Shown here piece by piece: positions 1 through 10,859 of a stretch of 64,000 nucleotides of DNA (position 1 is its first letter; every line of letters begins with the position of its first letter). The DNA is taken from assembly GCA_007922225.1 (NCBI GenBank), contig ML679956.1, forward strand, positions 18,077,049-18,141,048. The letters are read 5' to 3'. The notes under the pieces were generated by a model. The model was not told where the DNA came from and did no database searches. It worked only from the letters and a program-made list of their open reading frames with translations. This stretch comes from Emydura subglobosa (lineage: Eukaryota; Chordata; Testudines; Chelidae). Both the position numbers and the translations under genes were made by a program.

Positions 1-14
1 CTAGTGAGTTTTAT

Positions 15-290
15 TTGTCACTAGAAAACACAATTATAGGGCTTGTTTCGCAGAATCGCAGTTTTGCAGAAGGCTTGGATTCAGATCACATGGGTTCTAT
101 TCCTATCTCTGTTACCGTGACTTCTTGGACTCAGCCTCCTGGCCTCAGTTTATCTATCTGTAAAATGGTACGCTGGCTGCTCCCAGGAATGGTGCCAGCA
201 GCTTAATCAATTCATGTTTGTAAAGCACTTTGCATTTGCAGGATGAAAGATACTATGTATAGGTACAAAGCACTATTATTAGTTCACATA
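15..290 (+). repeat. tRNA-derived/MIR-like SINE fragment
   Basis: The stretch contains a degraded SINE body. A B-box-like segment followed by a pyrimidine-rich part leads to the hallmark 'cctcagtttatctatctgt' and 'aaaatggta' near 150-170, which is the conserved core of MIR/tRNA SINEs of amniotes. The small open frame here is a by-product of the repeat. Family assignment is from the core motif only; the head and tail are too diverged to give exact ends. Confidence 0.55.
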
Positions 291-299
291 GGTTGTTTG

Positions 300-2770
300 G
301 GCAAGAGCAGCAGGAAAAAAGGCATTCTGTATGTCTGTATATGTGTTATAAACAGGAGGGTGGAGTCCCAGCGACTGCACTTTTAAGGTAATTCTACAAT
401 TATAGGCACTGATTTCCCCAAAGTGGGGAGAACAAAACAAAACAGAACAAAACTTGTTTTTTTAATGTCCTGCTATTAGCACCGGATGTGACACACGGGA
501 ATCCCAAATCACTTGAGAAAATACAGCATGAATGAAGTTACAAAACACCCAAGTTCCATTTAAGCATTCAGGGATTCTCATACAAAAGATCATTTCATGA
601 TTCCTAACATGTTTGAAATTTTTCTGAAGGTTAGATAAAGTAGCAGATAAGATCCTTAGGAGACTGTATAAGAGCTAATTTACCGCTAGCTAAACCATGT
701 TGACAGACAGACAGGTATTTGATTTTGTGGCTGATTAGAAGCAGAGAAGCAGTATGAAACCCCTTTCATTTTACTAGAAACTTAGATTATTAAGACTGCA
801 TTTTAAGGCGCACTTTGGACAGCTGAGTCTTAAAAGAAATAAGAAGTTGTAAAGCAAATGGCATTTCCTGGATAGCCCCAAGGGAACTTTGAACATTGAG
901 CTCTGAGTCCCTGGTGGGAAGGAGCAATTTCAGCTAATTAGGGTGAATAGCAAAGTGTTGCATTTGGTCAAAACATTCTGTTAACCCTCATTTTTGTTGG
1001 CACCAAGAAGAGTCAGTCTGGATTTTTGTGTGTGTGTGTGTGTGTGAATTCACTGCTGGAGTGCAAAGCACACAGCTCACATACATTAGGCAGAAAGTCA
1101 AAGGAAACGCCAAAGTTCAGCTAAAGTACAAGCAATTAGAACCAGATTCTCTGCTGCTTGTGTGCGTGCATTTCATTGTAGATGTTATTTATAAGCCTCC
1201 AAACATTTGAAAAAATAACTATATACTGTAGATCATTTAACTTTTATGTCTAGTCTGCAAAAAAAGTCTGTTTTGAATCATTTTCCAGTAAAAATCAAGG
1301 CAGTGGAAAAGTGGGCTTCATTTGTTTCCATACACATTTATTTCTTTCATGTGTCATTCAAAACTATACCATTAAATTAAATCCAAAATATCACTGATTC
1401 CTGCTCTGCCCAACTTTTTTAAATAATAAAGTGCTTTGAATTTGTCATACTTAAATAGTTTGCATTGTTTTGAGGTTTTGGGTTTTTTTTTTTTTTTTTT
1501 TATATAAAGAAAAAACGTTTTTTTAAAACAGGGAAAAAAAAAAAAAAAAAAAGAGTAAGAGAAATAAAGAAAACATTATCATGGAGACTTGCCAGCCTTG
1601 ACTTAGTAACCTGCCCATGACCCTAGAGTGAGTGTGTGTTTGACCCGGTCACACAGGATTCTGGCTGAGTACGGTTGCTGGGCTATGAATCTCTGCTATT
1701 CTTACCATATATACAACAGGTGCAGATCACAGACAATGGGTTGAAAACAAAAGGACACCATAGGTAAAAACATTGATTTTTTTTCTTTTTTTTAAATAAA
1801 GGTGCTTTATCATCAGAAAAAAACTCTTAAAATCTGCTCCCCTCAGTCATGTCTTCTTGACCATTAAGTGAATGAGGATTTTAAATTTACAGCAAACCAT
1901 GTATATTCGCTTAACCCAGAGCCATAATTAACTCAAAACACGAAAAAACAATTTAAAAGAAACATTTCAGCTTAAATTTTTATTAGTAAATTGGGGTACC
2001 AGTACCATCATCATCATCATCCCTTTTGAGTATTTTAGGAGTGAACACTATGAGCTGGGATTGAAACAAAGACCACCATTATTGGTCCATATGGAGACAA
2101 TACATCTAAATTTTTAGACGTGTGTAAGTACTTATATTTCTTTACTTTCCATATCTTCTATTTTCCCTCCCCCCTCTAATAAGCTCATGTCTTGTCAGCT
2201 GCACACATCTGTCTTTAATCTATGATGTTACATTACTTATTTCATTTTAACTCATTTTTCAAGCATCTTTTTTATTCATGACATAGTTCAGCTCTACAAG
2301 ACAGCTTAGGCCTCAAAAAAAGGGCTTAGAATCAACTAATCACCGTATATTGTAACTACATGACTTGGGCTGAAGGCCAAAAAAAAATTAAAAAATTAGC
2401 CCTCAGGCTGACTTTTATTATGGGAAGTGGCACTGCATTTTCATAAGGGACACCAGAAGATTAAATATCTACATTTAAATTTTATAACATGGTTTTCCAC
2501 TTCAGAGATCCAAAGCTATCCTTGTCTTTTTGTTGAAAAGCTAAACATGATTCTTTAGATCATTATTATATACCATGTAGAATTCTTACGGTATGCTTCA
2601 AATAATGTATCTGTCAAAATCACTTAACGTATCAACATCATTGAATACTTAACAATGAGCCCAACCACAGACATCAAATTGAAAATAAGGAACCTAGTCT
2701 AGCCGTCCTTACTAGTGTAAGGCCACAAGACTGGACCCAATAAACAGCACACTTTGATAAGAAAAATGCT
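300..2770. other. AT-rich non-coding stretch with simple repeats
   Basis: I see no gene or clear transposon here. It holds a short (TG)n microsatellite near 1028-1046, a poly-T run near 1483-1501, a poly-A run near 1533-1552, and a short (ATC)n run near 2007. All frames are broken by frequent stops. Confidence 0.6.
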
Positions 2771-2774
2771 ATTG

Positions 2775-3265
2775 TGTATGAGGAACGAAACTGTGATTCT
2801 AAAGATCTGTGTTCAGTTCACGGCCTGGACGCTAATTTCCTCGGGCAACTCATTTAATTTGTCTGAACCTCAGTTAGCCATATGTAAAATGGGGATAATA
2901 ATATTTCCTTTCTCCCACCCTTTGTGTGTCTGATCTACTTAAATGGTAGAGAGACCAGATGGGTTAGATAATATCTTTTATTGGTCCAACTTCTGTTGGT
3001 CAGAGAGACAAGCTTTTGAGCATCCACAGAGCTCTTCTTCAGGTCTGGGAAACTAACTCAGTGCCACAGCTAAATACAAAGTTAAACAGATTGTTTAGCA
3101 TAAGTAGTTAACACATATTTCAAGGGACACTACAAGGTGAGGCCCGTGAAGGCTGTTTTGGGCAGGGATTTTATCTTTTTAGATACTTGTACAATAACTA
3201 GCACAGCCTGGCCCTGATCTTGACTGGGGCTTCAAGGCATTACTGTAATACAAATAGTAATCATC
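2775..3265 (+). repeat. SINE split by a Penelope fragment
   Basis: The 5' part (about 2775-2945) carries the SINE core with 'atgtaaaatggggataataa'. The 3' tail (about 3148-3265) has the recurrent turtle SINE tail, 'ggcagggattttatctttt', then 'tacaataactagcacag' and 'gactggggcttcaaggc'. Between them sits about 190 bp of unrelated Penelope-like sequence. The parts are collinear and on the same strand, so they most likely derive from one SINE interrupted by a later insertion. Confidence 0.5.
2957..3142 (+). mobile_element. Penelope-like element terminal fragment
   Basis: The block begins with 'gttagataatatcttttatt' and includes 'ggtccaacttctgttggt', 'gacaagcttttgagc' and 'gagctcttcttcaggtctgg'. 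The first part recurs in this window at 40870-40925 beside Penelope-type RT coding sequence, which links it to that family. It carries no coding part and is probably a truncated terminal (pseudo-LTR) piece. Confidence 0.45.
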
Positions 3266-3574
3266 CTGCTAAATTAACAGAAGTTTTGATGAATAAATCT
3301 TGAAAAGCCTCAGTAATAATTGGTGAATCAAGCTAATTGCATAACAACAACACACACACAAACAGGTTTTCAATACAAAGGGCTTGATCTTTCATCACTT
3401 ATACATGATTTAGATGGGAATTTTGTGTGCAGAGGGAATACAAACTCAAAAAGAGATTAGCAATATACTTCAAATTATTAGCTTCACAATTTATTTATTG
3501 ATTTGTTTGTGTTTGTTTGTTAACTATTAGGCTTTATTATTGGGAGTCAATGGGTGGAAGTTAGGAAGTTAATA

Positions 3575-3680
3575 TGAAATTACATTATAAAAGTAACTCT
3601 GCGCAAGGGCACAATTCTGCTTCCATTGAAGCTGATGGAGCTTTTCACTGCAATGGGAGTAGGCCGAGGTTCCCAAGATG
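3575..3680 (+). repeat. Short palindromic amniote repeat
   Basis: A degraded palindrome in which 'tgcttccattgaagctgatg' is partly complementary to the following 'ttcactgcaatgggag'. The same architecture, complementary arms around 'cattgaagtcaatgg'-like text, recurs at about 11284, 26070, 35150, 37225, 45785, 46330 and 55628. This suggests one old non-autonomous family. Confidence 0.4.
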
Positions 3681-3729
3681 TGAAAATATACTGCTCAAAG
3701 TTGTTTAAAGAAATCCCTAAAGAAATCAG

Positions 3730-3822
3730 AAATCTGGGTTACAGCCCACGAAAGCTTATGCCTGGAGAAATTAAATTTGTTAGTCTTTAAAGTGCAACAG
3801 GACTCTCGTTGTTTTTGCCGTA
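3730..3822 (+). mobile_element. Penelope-like 3' terminal fragment
   Basis: The segment contains 'acagcccacgaaagcttatg' followed by 'aaatttgttagtctttaaag' and 'tgcaacaggactctcgttg'. From general knowledge this is a very common terminal sequence of Penelope-type elements in turtle genomes. It is non-coding and isolated; the link to the family is by remembered pattern rather than by an alignment. Confidence 0.45.
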
Positions 3823-4326
3823 ATATTCTGTAAACCTTACATTCTTACTTTCAATTTTCTACTAACCAGGATTACACCACTGTTTTAATAAACTGTGTTA
3901 TTAAACCAAAATTCAAAAAGAAACATTGTAAAGCCCAGTTTTCAATCCAATATGTAAACTGAAATTAAAACAAATTGTGTATTTTGTTAGTTTAATGGTC
4001 ACCAAAAAGAAACTGTGACTGGGTACCACAGTAATGGGTCACATAAGTGATTCATCATTCTGGGATTAAACTTCTCAGCTTGTCCGAGATATTGCAGTAC
4101 AATTAGCTTCATTTACAAATGAATAGTGATGTTGTTCAAGTGTTTGTTTTATTGTAACTGATGACAGAACTGAAATGGCCTACTGTCTCTTTTAAATTAG
4201 CATATGCAGGTACACTGAGGCAAAAATTAGCACAGCAAAGCAGCAATTAAGAGTGCAGATGGTTTCCGTATAATTACATCTGGCAGAAAAGTGGGAACCC
4301 CACAGTAAAATCTAACCTCAGTCTGA

Positions 4327-4689
4327 GGCCTGGTCCACGCTACCTGGTTAAGCTGCCTTATGTCAACCTATCTGTGCTTTCACTTAAATTTGATTCCCAC
4401 TGACATAAGTGCCTCTCTATGCAAATTTAGTAACACCACCTCGCTGAGCAGTGTAGAGTCACGGTCGATGTAATCAGGCAGACCTGAATTGCTTATGTCG
4501 ACTCTTACTGGCTTTCAGGAGTCATCCCACAATGCCCCACACTGACCATACAACTGAAACAAGTACTCCTGCTGAGGCCACGCACTGCTGACACAAGGAG
4601 CCAAGTATACACACAAGCAATTTCATAACTGCGGTGGCTGCATGCCAGTGTAAGTTAGGTCAACATAACTGTGTAGTATAGACATGGCC
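4327..4689. mobile_element. Harbinger-type MITE
   Basis: A non-autonomous DNA element of about 360 bp. Its left end reads 'ggcctggtccacgct'. Its right end, reverse-complemented, reads 'ggccatgtctatact', giving matching terminal inverted repeats. The flanks are TGA and TTA, a degraded version of the 3-bp TWA target duplication typical of PIF/Harbinger. Subterminal 'gtcaacct' and 'aggtcaac' repeats mirror each other. It has no coding capacity and was presumably mobilised by a Harbinger transposase such as the one at 6.6 kb. Confidence 0.7.
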
Positions 4690-4692
4690 TTA

Positions 4693-4775
4693 GGGTATGT
4701 CTACACAACAAGCGCAAGAGCAGCACAGCTGCAGCTATGCCACTGGAGCACACTTGCTACAGTGATGGAAGAGAG
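4693..4775 (+). mobile_element. Palindromic MITE fragment
   Basis: The block starts 'gggtatgtctacacaacaag' and continues 'agcagcacagctgcagctat'. The 'gtctacac' end and the 'gcacag.tg.agctat' motif match the piece at 10738-10800. It begins directly after the target site of the upstream MITE, so two elements abut. The distal half may be the related block at 5790-6018, separated by GC-rich and SINE sequence. Confidence 0.5.
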
Positions 4776-4784
4776 GTGGTGACC

Positions 4785-5115
4785 GTTCGGGGCGGTGGTG
4801 CTGCGGGACCTGGGCCTGCACCATGGGATCCGGGGAGGGAGCGCCACCCACTCTGCTCCAGGCTCAGCTCCTGGCCTCGGCTCTGCTTCTAGCCCCAGCC
4901 CCGCCCTCAGCCACAGACCCACCCCCTGCTGTGGCCCTGGCCTCAGCCCCTGGCTCCCATCCTGGCCGCGACTCTGGCCCAAGCCTCAGTTCCCAGTCCT
5001 GAACACGGCCCCACTCCCAGCCCCGTCCCCATCTCCCAACCGCGGTGGGGGGGAGGAGTGCAGACAGGGATTAAGAGGGAGTGTGAGGTAAAAAGTTTGG
5101 GGATCACTGCTATAG
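4785..5115 (+). repeat. GC-rich interspersed repeat
   Basis: An island of C/G-rich, low-complexity text ('ggctcagctcctggcctcgg'-type units repeated with variation) in AT-rich surroundings. The right side ends in 'agtttggggatcactgctat', which resembles a hAT-type terminal sequence. I could not find a clear left terminal partner. The open frames on both strands are compositional by-products of low stop-codon density and are not called as genes. Confidence 0.45.
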
Positions 5116-5159
5116 TGGTTACACATTTTCCTGGAAGCAAGTGGTAGCAAAGAGAGATG

Positions 5160-5630
5160 CTGATTGTATTCCTTGCTCTATGAGATCTTGCAAGTTACTT
5201 AGCCAGATTTTGAAAGATATTTAAGTGCCTAAAGATGCAGTTGGGTACCTAGGTGCTTTTGAAAATCCCACTAGGCGCCTGTTTGCATCTTTAGACACCT
5301 AAATACCTTTATAAAGCTGGTCCTTAGTTTCTCTGTGCCTCAGTTCTCCCTTTTTAGTTTGAAAAATAAAGTTTCAGCTTTTGGTTTCTTACAGAAAAAT
5401 CAGAACATTTTAAAGGAAAAAATTCTCTGTGAAATTATAGCCTTTTTTTGTGGAAAAAAATTATATTGACATTTTTTTTGAATACCAGCTCTCCTTTTAA
5501 TTGCATCTTTCTCCTAAACCCTTTCTATCTTGCTTGTCATAAATTATAAGATCTTTGGGGCAAGGATTGTGCCTCCCTACAGCACCTACCACAACGGGTC
5601 CTACCTGGTGCAAGTTGGTAATGCAAGGGG
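5160..5630 (+). repeat. SINE interrupted by a palindromic element
   Basis: The 5' side (to 5202) ends 'gatcttgcaagttacttag', part of the MIR/tRNA-SINE body. The body resumes at 5323 with 'cttagtttctctgtgcctca', and the SINE-type tail is at about 5535-5625 ('gatctttggggcaaggattg'). The interruption is annotated separately. The order and strand are those of one SINE. Confidence 0.55.
5203..5322. mobile_element. 120-bp palindromic element nested in a SINE
   Basis: The left arm 'ccagattttgaaagatattt' plus 'aagtgcctaaag' is complementary to the right arm 'ctttagacacctaaat' plus 'acctttataaagctggt'. The repeat 'cttag' flanks both sides (5198-5202 and 5323-5327), consistent with a 5-bp target duplication. 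It has no coding sequence. Related blocks appear near 17880, 22620, 32220, 52155 and 55965. Confidence 0.6.
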
Positions 5631-5784
5631 ACAGGATGTGTATGAGACAGCTTACAGACCGGCTTTGAGTGCACATTAATATTGTGTTAATAGTTTACTT
5701 GTGAGCCTGTTTAGGTGGGCATTTGCATCCTGATGCAAAGTTAGGCTCTTACTCTAAGGTGGTGAGAGACTTGTCTTCTTCCTG

Positions 5785-6018
5785 AGAGCTGGTCTAAACT
5801 GAAAAAAAAATTAAAATGGCATAGCTACGTCTCTCAAGGGTGTGAAAAAACCACACCCCTAAGAAATGTAGTTATGCCAACCTAACCTCCAGTGTAGACA
5901 GCGCTAGGTTGACGGAAGAATTCTTTCATTGTCCTAACCCCCTCCAAGGGAGGTGGTTTACTGACACCAATGGGAGAACCTCTCCCATTGCTTTAGCTAG
6001 TGTCTACACCATGCCCTC
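5785..6018 (+). mobile_element. Palindromic MITE block
   Basis: Contains the inverted pair 'gcatagctacgtctctcaag' and 'ctaagaaatgtagttatgcc' around a 'gggtgtgaaaaaaccacaccc' hairpin, then 'gtgtagacagcgctaggttg'. These are Harbinger-type 'gtctacac' termini and subterminal palindromes. It abuts the left end of the larger Harbinger element. Confidence 0.55.
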
Positions 6019-6571
6019 AAGCCTTGTCTACATTAGAGACACACACTACACTACGAATTTTGGTTGACACAAATTACATCAGCATAAAGCTCCCGTAGTT
6101 GCTCTATCACTTGTGCTCATGCATGCTTGGCTTCTTGCATCGGCGCTGCCCATCCTCACCAGGTGTACTTGTGTCACTGTAAAGTGCAGTGCATCATGGG
6201 TAGGTATTCCAGTATGCAACCCGCCACCGTCCAGTGCACTGTCTTTTGGGAAGTTTTGGCAATGCATGGTGGGGCAGAAATAAGCCACGCAGTGGTGACT
6301 GGGAGCAATTACCCAGCATGCAACCGTCTTCATTCCGTGTCATCTACATCCCATAATTTTCATACCTTTTTAAAAAACATCATGGACCTATGGAGCCTGC
6401 ACAGCTCTGCATTATTGTCAAGAGTGTTGCAAGTACAGGACACATGATCCTCCAATATTGGCAGAGCTGTAAGAGGAACCCACCATGATGATTTCCTGGA
6501 GGACAGATTGTTGTGGGACACAGCAAAAACCAATTCAAGATTGTTAGTGGCATTCACGGAGCAACTGCAAG

Positions 6572-8290
6572 ATGGTGGAGCACCATTTCTGGGCCCGAGA
6601 ATTGAGCACTGACTGGTGGGATTGCATCATAATGCAGGCGTGGGATGGCAAGCAGTGGCCGCAAAACTTTCAGATGTGGAAGGCCACATTCCCGGATCTT
6701 TGTGCCGAGATTGTCCCAGCCACGCAGCGTAGGGCCGCCAAAACGAGAAATGCACTGACAGTGGAAAAGAGAGCGGTGATCGCACTGTGGAAACTTAGAA
6801 ATCCAGCACTGCATCGGTCAGTGAGAAATCAATTTGGAATTGGAAAATCTCTGCGAGGGCCATTGTCATGCAAATATGCAGGGCCACTGATCGTCTCCTT
6901 GTATGTAGGGCTGTGACTCTCAGCAATGTGCAGGTCATAATGGATGGATTTGCCACAGTAAGGTTCCTGAACTGTGGTGGAGAAAAAGACGGCACACATC
7001 CCTAGTTTTGCACCAGACCACCTTGCCACAGAGTACACCAACAGAAAGGGCCACTTTTCTATGTTTCTGCAACCATTGGTGGATCACCAGGGATGCTTCA
7101 CCCAATCAGCGTTTGCTGGTCAGGGAAGTTGCATGACGCTCATATCTTTAAGAAAACAGGACTCTTCAGAAAGTTACAAGCAGGGACTTTCTTTCCCAAC
7201 TGCCAGATTGCCACTGGCAATGTTGAAATGCCAATAGTGACCCTGGGGGACACAGCCTACTCCTTGCTCTGTTGGTCCGCAAAGCTGTACACCAGCCACC
7301 TCGACAGCCCCATGAAAAGATTCAACTACCAACTCAACAGATGCAGAATAAGAGTTAAATGTGCTCTTGGTAGATTGAAGGGATGCTAGCAGGGGCATGC
7401 ACAAGAATAAAAATTTGGCTGCTTTTGGAGGAGCTCGCTTTCCACACCCTGGCCTCGGAGGTGTTCTGTGTCCCTGCTGATGGGAGGGGGGGGGGGAGGA
7501 CCTATCAGAATTTGAGACCATTCCAGACCAGGACCCAAGTTTAGTCCCAGGTCCTAGTTATTGGCACTACACTGGCAGCTGAGGGCTCCTGCTGCAGGAG
7601 CAAGGAGGCAGCCCCTCTGCCTCCATGCTGGGAGCAATGAGGGAGCCACGGGGACCAGAGCCCATCATGCCATCCCTCCCCACGTGGACTCCGAGCTGCA
7701 CCCCACACAGTGGGGGGAGGGGGGAAAAGGGCTTGCAGATCCCCACCCCATGGGGTTCTGCTGCTGCTGATGGGGGGACAGTGGGAGAGAGCAGGAAACG
7801 AGCCTGCAGACAGTGGTGTACTGAGGGGGGGCCTCCTGCGCCTCCCGCTCCCTGCGCATCGTGAAGGGTTGGCACGATCCCACCCCCCCAGGCCGAGGGA
7901 TAAGGCTGTCCCATCTGAGGCAGCACCAGGCTGTGGGGCTGGAGTAGAAGAGGCGGGTGCCACGCAGTGGGTAAGTACGGAGGGGGCAGGACGGCGAGCC
8001 AAGCCTGCATTTGCGCCCCCTCAAGGCCTCATGCCCTCCTCCTCCTACAGATACAGATTCCCCCTCCCTGGGGCAGCTGGGGGGCGGCACCGGGACCCCT
8101 CTTGCCCTGCATGGGGGAGGGCGCAAATGTAGGCTTGGCCTTCGGGTGCCAGAGACCCACGGTATGCCACAGGCCTGCTGAGTTTGAACAGCCAGACACA
8201 AGGGCTATTAGAAGAACTCAACTTGGAGCTATGCATCTCAGAGAGGTTTCCAAGAGAATTTTAACAGTGAGCCACAGTACTGCATTATAG
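6572..8290 (+). pseudogene. Harbinger (HARBI1-like) DDE transposase remnant
   Basis: In life this nuclear enzyme would excise and integrate the element with help from the Myb-like partner. The N-terminal part (6572-6855) reads open with 'LTVEKRAVIALWKL' and 'RNQFGIGKS', a helix-turn-helix-like region of Harbinger transposases. 'KDGTHIPSFAPDH' around 6988 keeps the first Asp, and 'GKLHDAHIFKKTGLF' around 7125 keeps the second. At about 7350 the normally Glu-containing block reads 'RVKCALGRLKG', with Lys at the expected catalytic Glu. The frame shifts at least twice, and coding continuity is lost at 7389, where GC-rich sequence replaces the next part. A C-terminal trace, 'FEQPDTRAIRRTQLGA', reappears near 8180-8230. 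Family identification is firm; function is lost. Confidence 0.8.
7390..8145. repeat. GC-rich insertion within the Harbinger transposase
   Basis: Base composition changes abruptly to G/C-rich with G runs. The sequence separates the 'GRLKG' block from the C-terminal trace of the transposase. It includes an imperfect inverted repeat: 'gagccaagcctgcatttgcg' at 7996 and its near complement 'gcgcaaatgtaggcttgg' at 8121. This could be a non-autonomous element or captured sequence. No clear target duplication was found. Long open frames on both strands reflect composition only. Confidence 0.45.
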
Positions 8291-9795
8291 CGTTCTCTGC
8301 CTGGCCCTGCTGATTTGGGGCACGTGGATGTACATGTAACACTGTCAATGCATCTATTAAATGTACGGCAAGAACAGCAAAATGATGATCGTTACAAAGT
8401 GTTTGTCTCTATCCTATCTGTTGTGTCACACTGTACAGTAACAAGTAAGCGGGTGCTTTCAAAACTGTTAGGCACTCTGCACCATATGTTGTGAAGTAAT
8501 AAAGATGAATTATTTTCCAAATAATAGAATTTTATTCAGGGCAAATAAATCTGTGCAATTTAAAAGAAAATACATAAAAAAAAAACTTAATAAATTAATG
8601 GAACAGAGCTTAAGGGGAAAAAACATCCATGTCCATTTTACCTGCACACACAGCAACTGTGGCTTTCACAGCTCAGAGTATGTGAAGCTATAGCTATCCT
8701 TAATATTCCCTGGAGTTGGAGTGGCGGGTGGGGGATTGGACCCCAATGCCATGTGGAATGTAGAGGGAAGTGTTTGGAGATGCTGTAATGGAGTTCTCCA
8801 TTCACTGCCCAGGGAGGCAAGCCTGTGATGGTTGAACATGTAGGTCCATAGGAGTCTGCAGCATCTGTGTTCGTTGCTGGAGAAGCCCCATTATATACTG
8901 GTGCATCTCCCTCTCCTCTTCCTGCTGGGACTTTCTCCTGTCCACCCTTTCCTCCTCCAGGCTGTCTGCAACGTTCACCACTTAGGCCCTTTCCTCACAG
9001 TCTGCTGCCAGCTCTCTCTGAATATGTCATCCTGAGTCCTCTTCTTTCTCCTTGTATTGAGCTCAGGCATTCCGTGGGTGTGGAGAGGGAATCCCTCAAG
9101 GCCACAACGGCAGCAGTTGCAGATAAAACAGAGTTACCATTGTTAATACAGTCACAACAGAAAGCGAAAGTTAAGATTCAGAACTCCCTTCCCTTCCTCC
9201 CCTAAAGTTTTAAACAAGACATGCTTCTTGACGCTTCTGCTTCGGAGTGCTTGTGCCTGGCGCCACTCACAGCACCTGCCAAGGCGGGTATGGCCCACCA
9301 AGGGTGAGGGAAATGAGGAGGGAAGTTGCTTGATTGCACGAAACTATGAGTACGGGGTAATGGCACCAAATATTGGCAGCATTGTCCACAGGCAGTGCTG
9401 ATTTTAGCTGATCTCTCACTCCTGAGGGTAACAAAGGCACAGACAGCACAGCTGCTGCTGGCATTCCAAAGCTGCCTGGGCCTGTACGCTGCTAGCCTGA
9501 GTACTGCAATGGTGCCTGCTGAAGGTATCGCTGACTGGTGTGGGAAAGAAATAAGGCTGCCATGTCTAGAAACCTTTGGCAGAGGACTGCAGAGTACCTC
9601 CATGAAAGCCTCACCCGGATCTCTCAGGAGGGTTCAAGGGATATCCATGTGTACACAAAAAAATTGCTCCATGTAGCCCACCCGTGCCTAACAATAGAGG
9701 GGAATGAAAAGCAGATAACAACTCTACCTTTCTCTGTTGTTCTGCTACCTCTTTTAGTAGGAATAAATTAATAAGAAGTCAACAGCTGTGTCCTG

Positions 9796-10309
9796 TCAAG
9801 TTGGGGACACCATCGCTGTAATGGGAAATAAATTTAGACTTACCTGAGGATCCTTCCCCTGCATCGGGCTTGCCCATACTCGACTGCTGGGACTGACTGG
9901 ACTGTGGTGGTGTCTCATAGCTGGAACCCCGGTCACATGTCCCCCATCCTCCTCCTCTTTCTCCTCCACCTCCTCATTGTTCATGCCAGGGCCTGTATCC
10001 CGGGCTCCTTGGAGATATCCACACAGTGATCTGCCAGGTGGTGGTGGTGAGGTCTCTTTGTAAATGCAGCAGGTCCGTGGCACAGCACTGGATTGACTGT
10101 TGGCACCCCTGGCCTTCTGATACGCCTGCCGCAGTTCCTTCACTTTCACACAGCGCTGCTGCTGGTCTCTGCATATTCTTTCTCCAGCATTCTCTGGACA
10201 ATCTGCTCATAGATATGATTTCTACATTTCTACGGCTGGTCCATCGCTGTGTTTGCACAGCCTCTTCTCCCCACAGGCCTGGAGATCCAGGATCTCCTGT
10301 GTACTCCAT
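9796..10309 (-). pseudogene. Myb/SANT-like accessory protein of Harbinger, remnant
   Basis: Harbinger elements usually encode a Myb/SANT-domain DNA-binding protein that brings the transposase to the nucleus and to the element ends. The minus-strand N-terminal frame has 'WGEEAVQTQRWTSRRNVEI', typical of the SANT/trihelix helix 1 region. A second frame continues with 'MKVKELRQAYQKARGANSQS' and 'CCIYKE', matching helix 3 and the linker. Between them the frame shifts, and a Glu/Asp-rich tract ('NNEEVEEKEEEDGGH') follows. It is convergent with the transposase, as expected. Family likely; the coding sequence is broken. Confidence 0.75.
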
Positions 10310-10735
10310 GCTGGATCAAGTCTGGCGCATGTAACCAGCGTGGTCAGCTGAACACAACAACAGAGTTGCTAGGTGTGCTTAGCAAGCTGGACAACCAGGA
10401 AAAGGAATGCCAAAAATGTGCAGAGCTTTAAAGGAGAAGGGGGTCTTCAGTTCTCTGGGACCCCTGGGCAGTGGAGTTCACAATTGTGACCAGAGCGATC
10501 AGTGTGGACACTGTGGAATAGCTGCTGGAGGATTGTTAGGGTCGACATAAGTAACAGTGTCTATGCTTGCATTGCATCAACCTCAATACATCAACCATGG
10601 CTCAACACTGCTCAGTGTTACTGCAATGGGGCACTCATATAGGTGGGAAACAATCTCTGTGTAGACACATGCACAACTAGGTTGATGCAAGGGGGCTTTT
10701 ATCAACCTAGCAGTGTAGTGTAGAAAAAGCTTTCA

Positions 10736-10850
10736 CTAGAAACACTACAGCAGCACAGTTATAACTGTGCCGCTGTGGCGCTTCAGCATAGACACTCAAT
10801 ATAACGACAGGAGGGGCTTCCTCAAGTAAACAACATAGGTACAACAATGA
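10736..10850. mobile_element. MITE fragment at the Harbinger right edge
   Basis: Contains 'acagcagcacagttataact' and 'gtgccgctgtggcgcttcag', then 'catagacact'. This is the terminal module of the palindromic MITE family also seen at 4693. It has no coding content. Confidence 0.45.
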
Positions 10851-10859
10851 AGTCACCAG

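Larger units (their letters stand above)
6019..10735 (+). mobile_element. PIF/Harbinger DNA transposon, near full length, decayed
   Basis: The left end reads 'aagccttgtctacat', and a second 'cactacactacg' follows shortly after. The right end is 'cagtgtagtgtagaaaaag', which reverse-complements to 'ctttttctacactacactg'. Inside are remnants of both proteins of an autonomous Harbinger: a DDE transposase on + and a Myb/SANT-like protein on -, arranged convergently. The right subterminal region has the 'gggtcgacataagtaac' type repeats seen in the nearby MITEs. A GC-rich stretch at about 7390-8140 interrupts the transposase. Both proteins carry disabling changes, so the element is not autonomous now. 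Confidence 0.8.

Noticed and set aside
1028..1210. Small open frame starting in the (TG)n run
   Set aside because: Begins with Cys/Val repeats from the microsatellite and has no coding character.
7541..8201. Several overlapping open frames of 100-178 aa on both strands
   Set aside because: They overlap each other in many frames within the GC-rich segment inside the Harbinger element, with Pro/Gly/Ser-rich composition. This is compositional, not coding.
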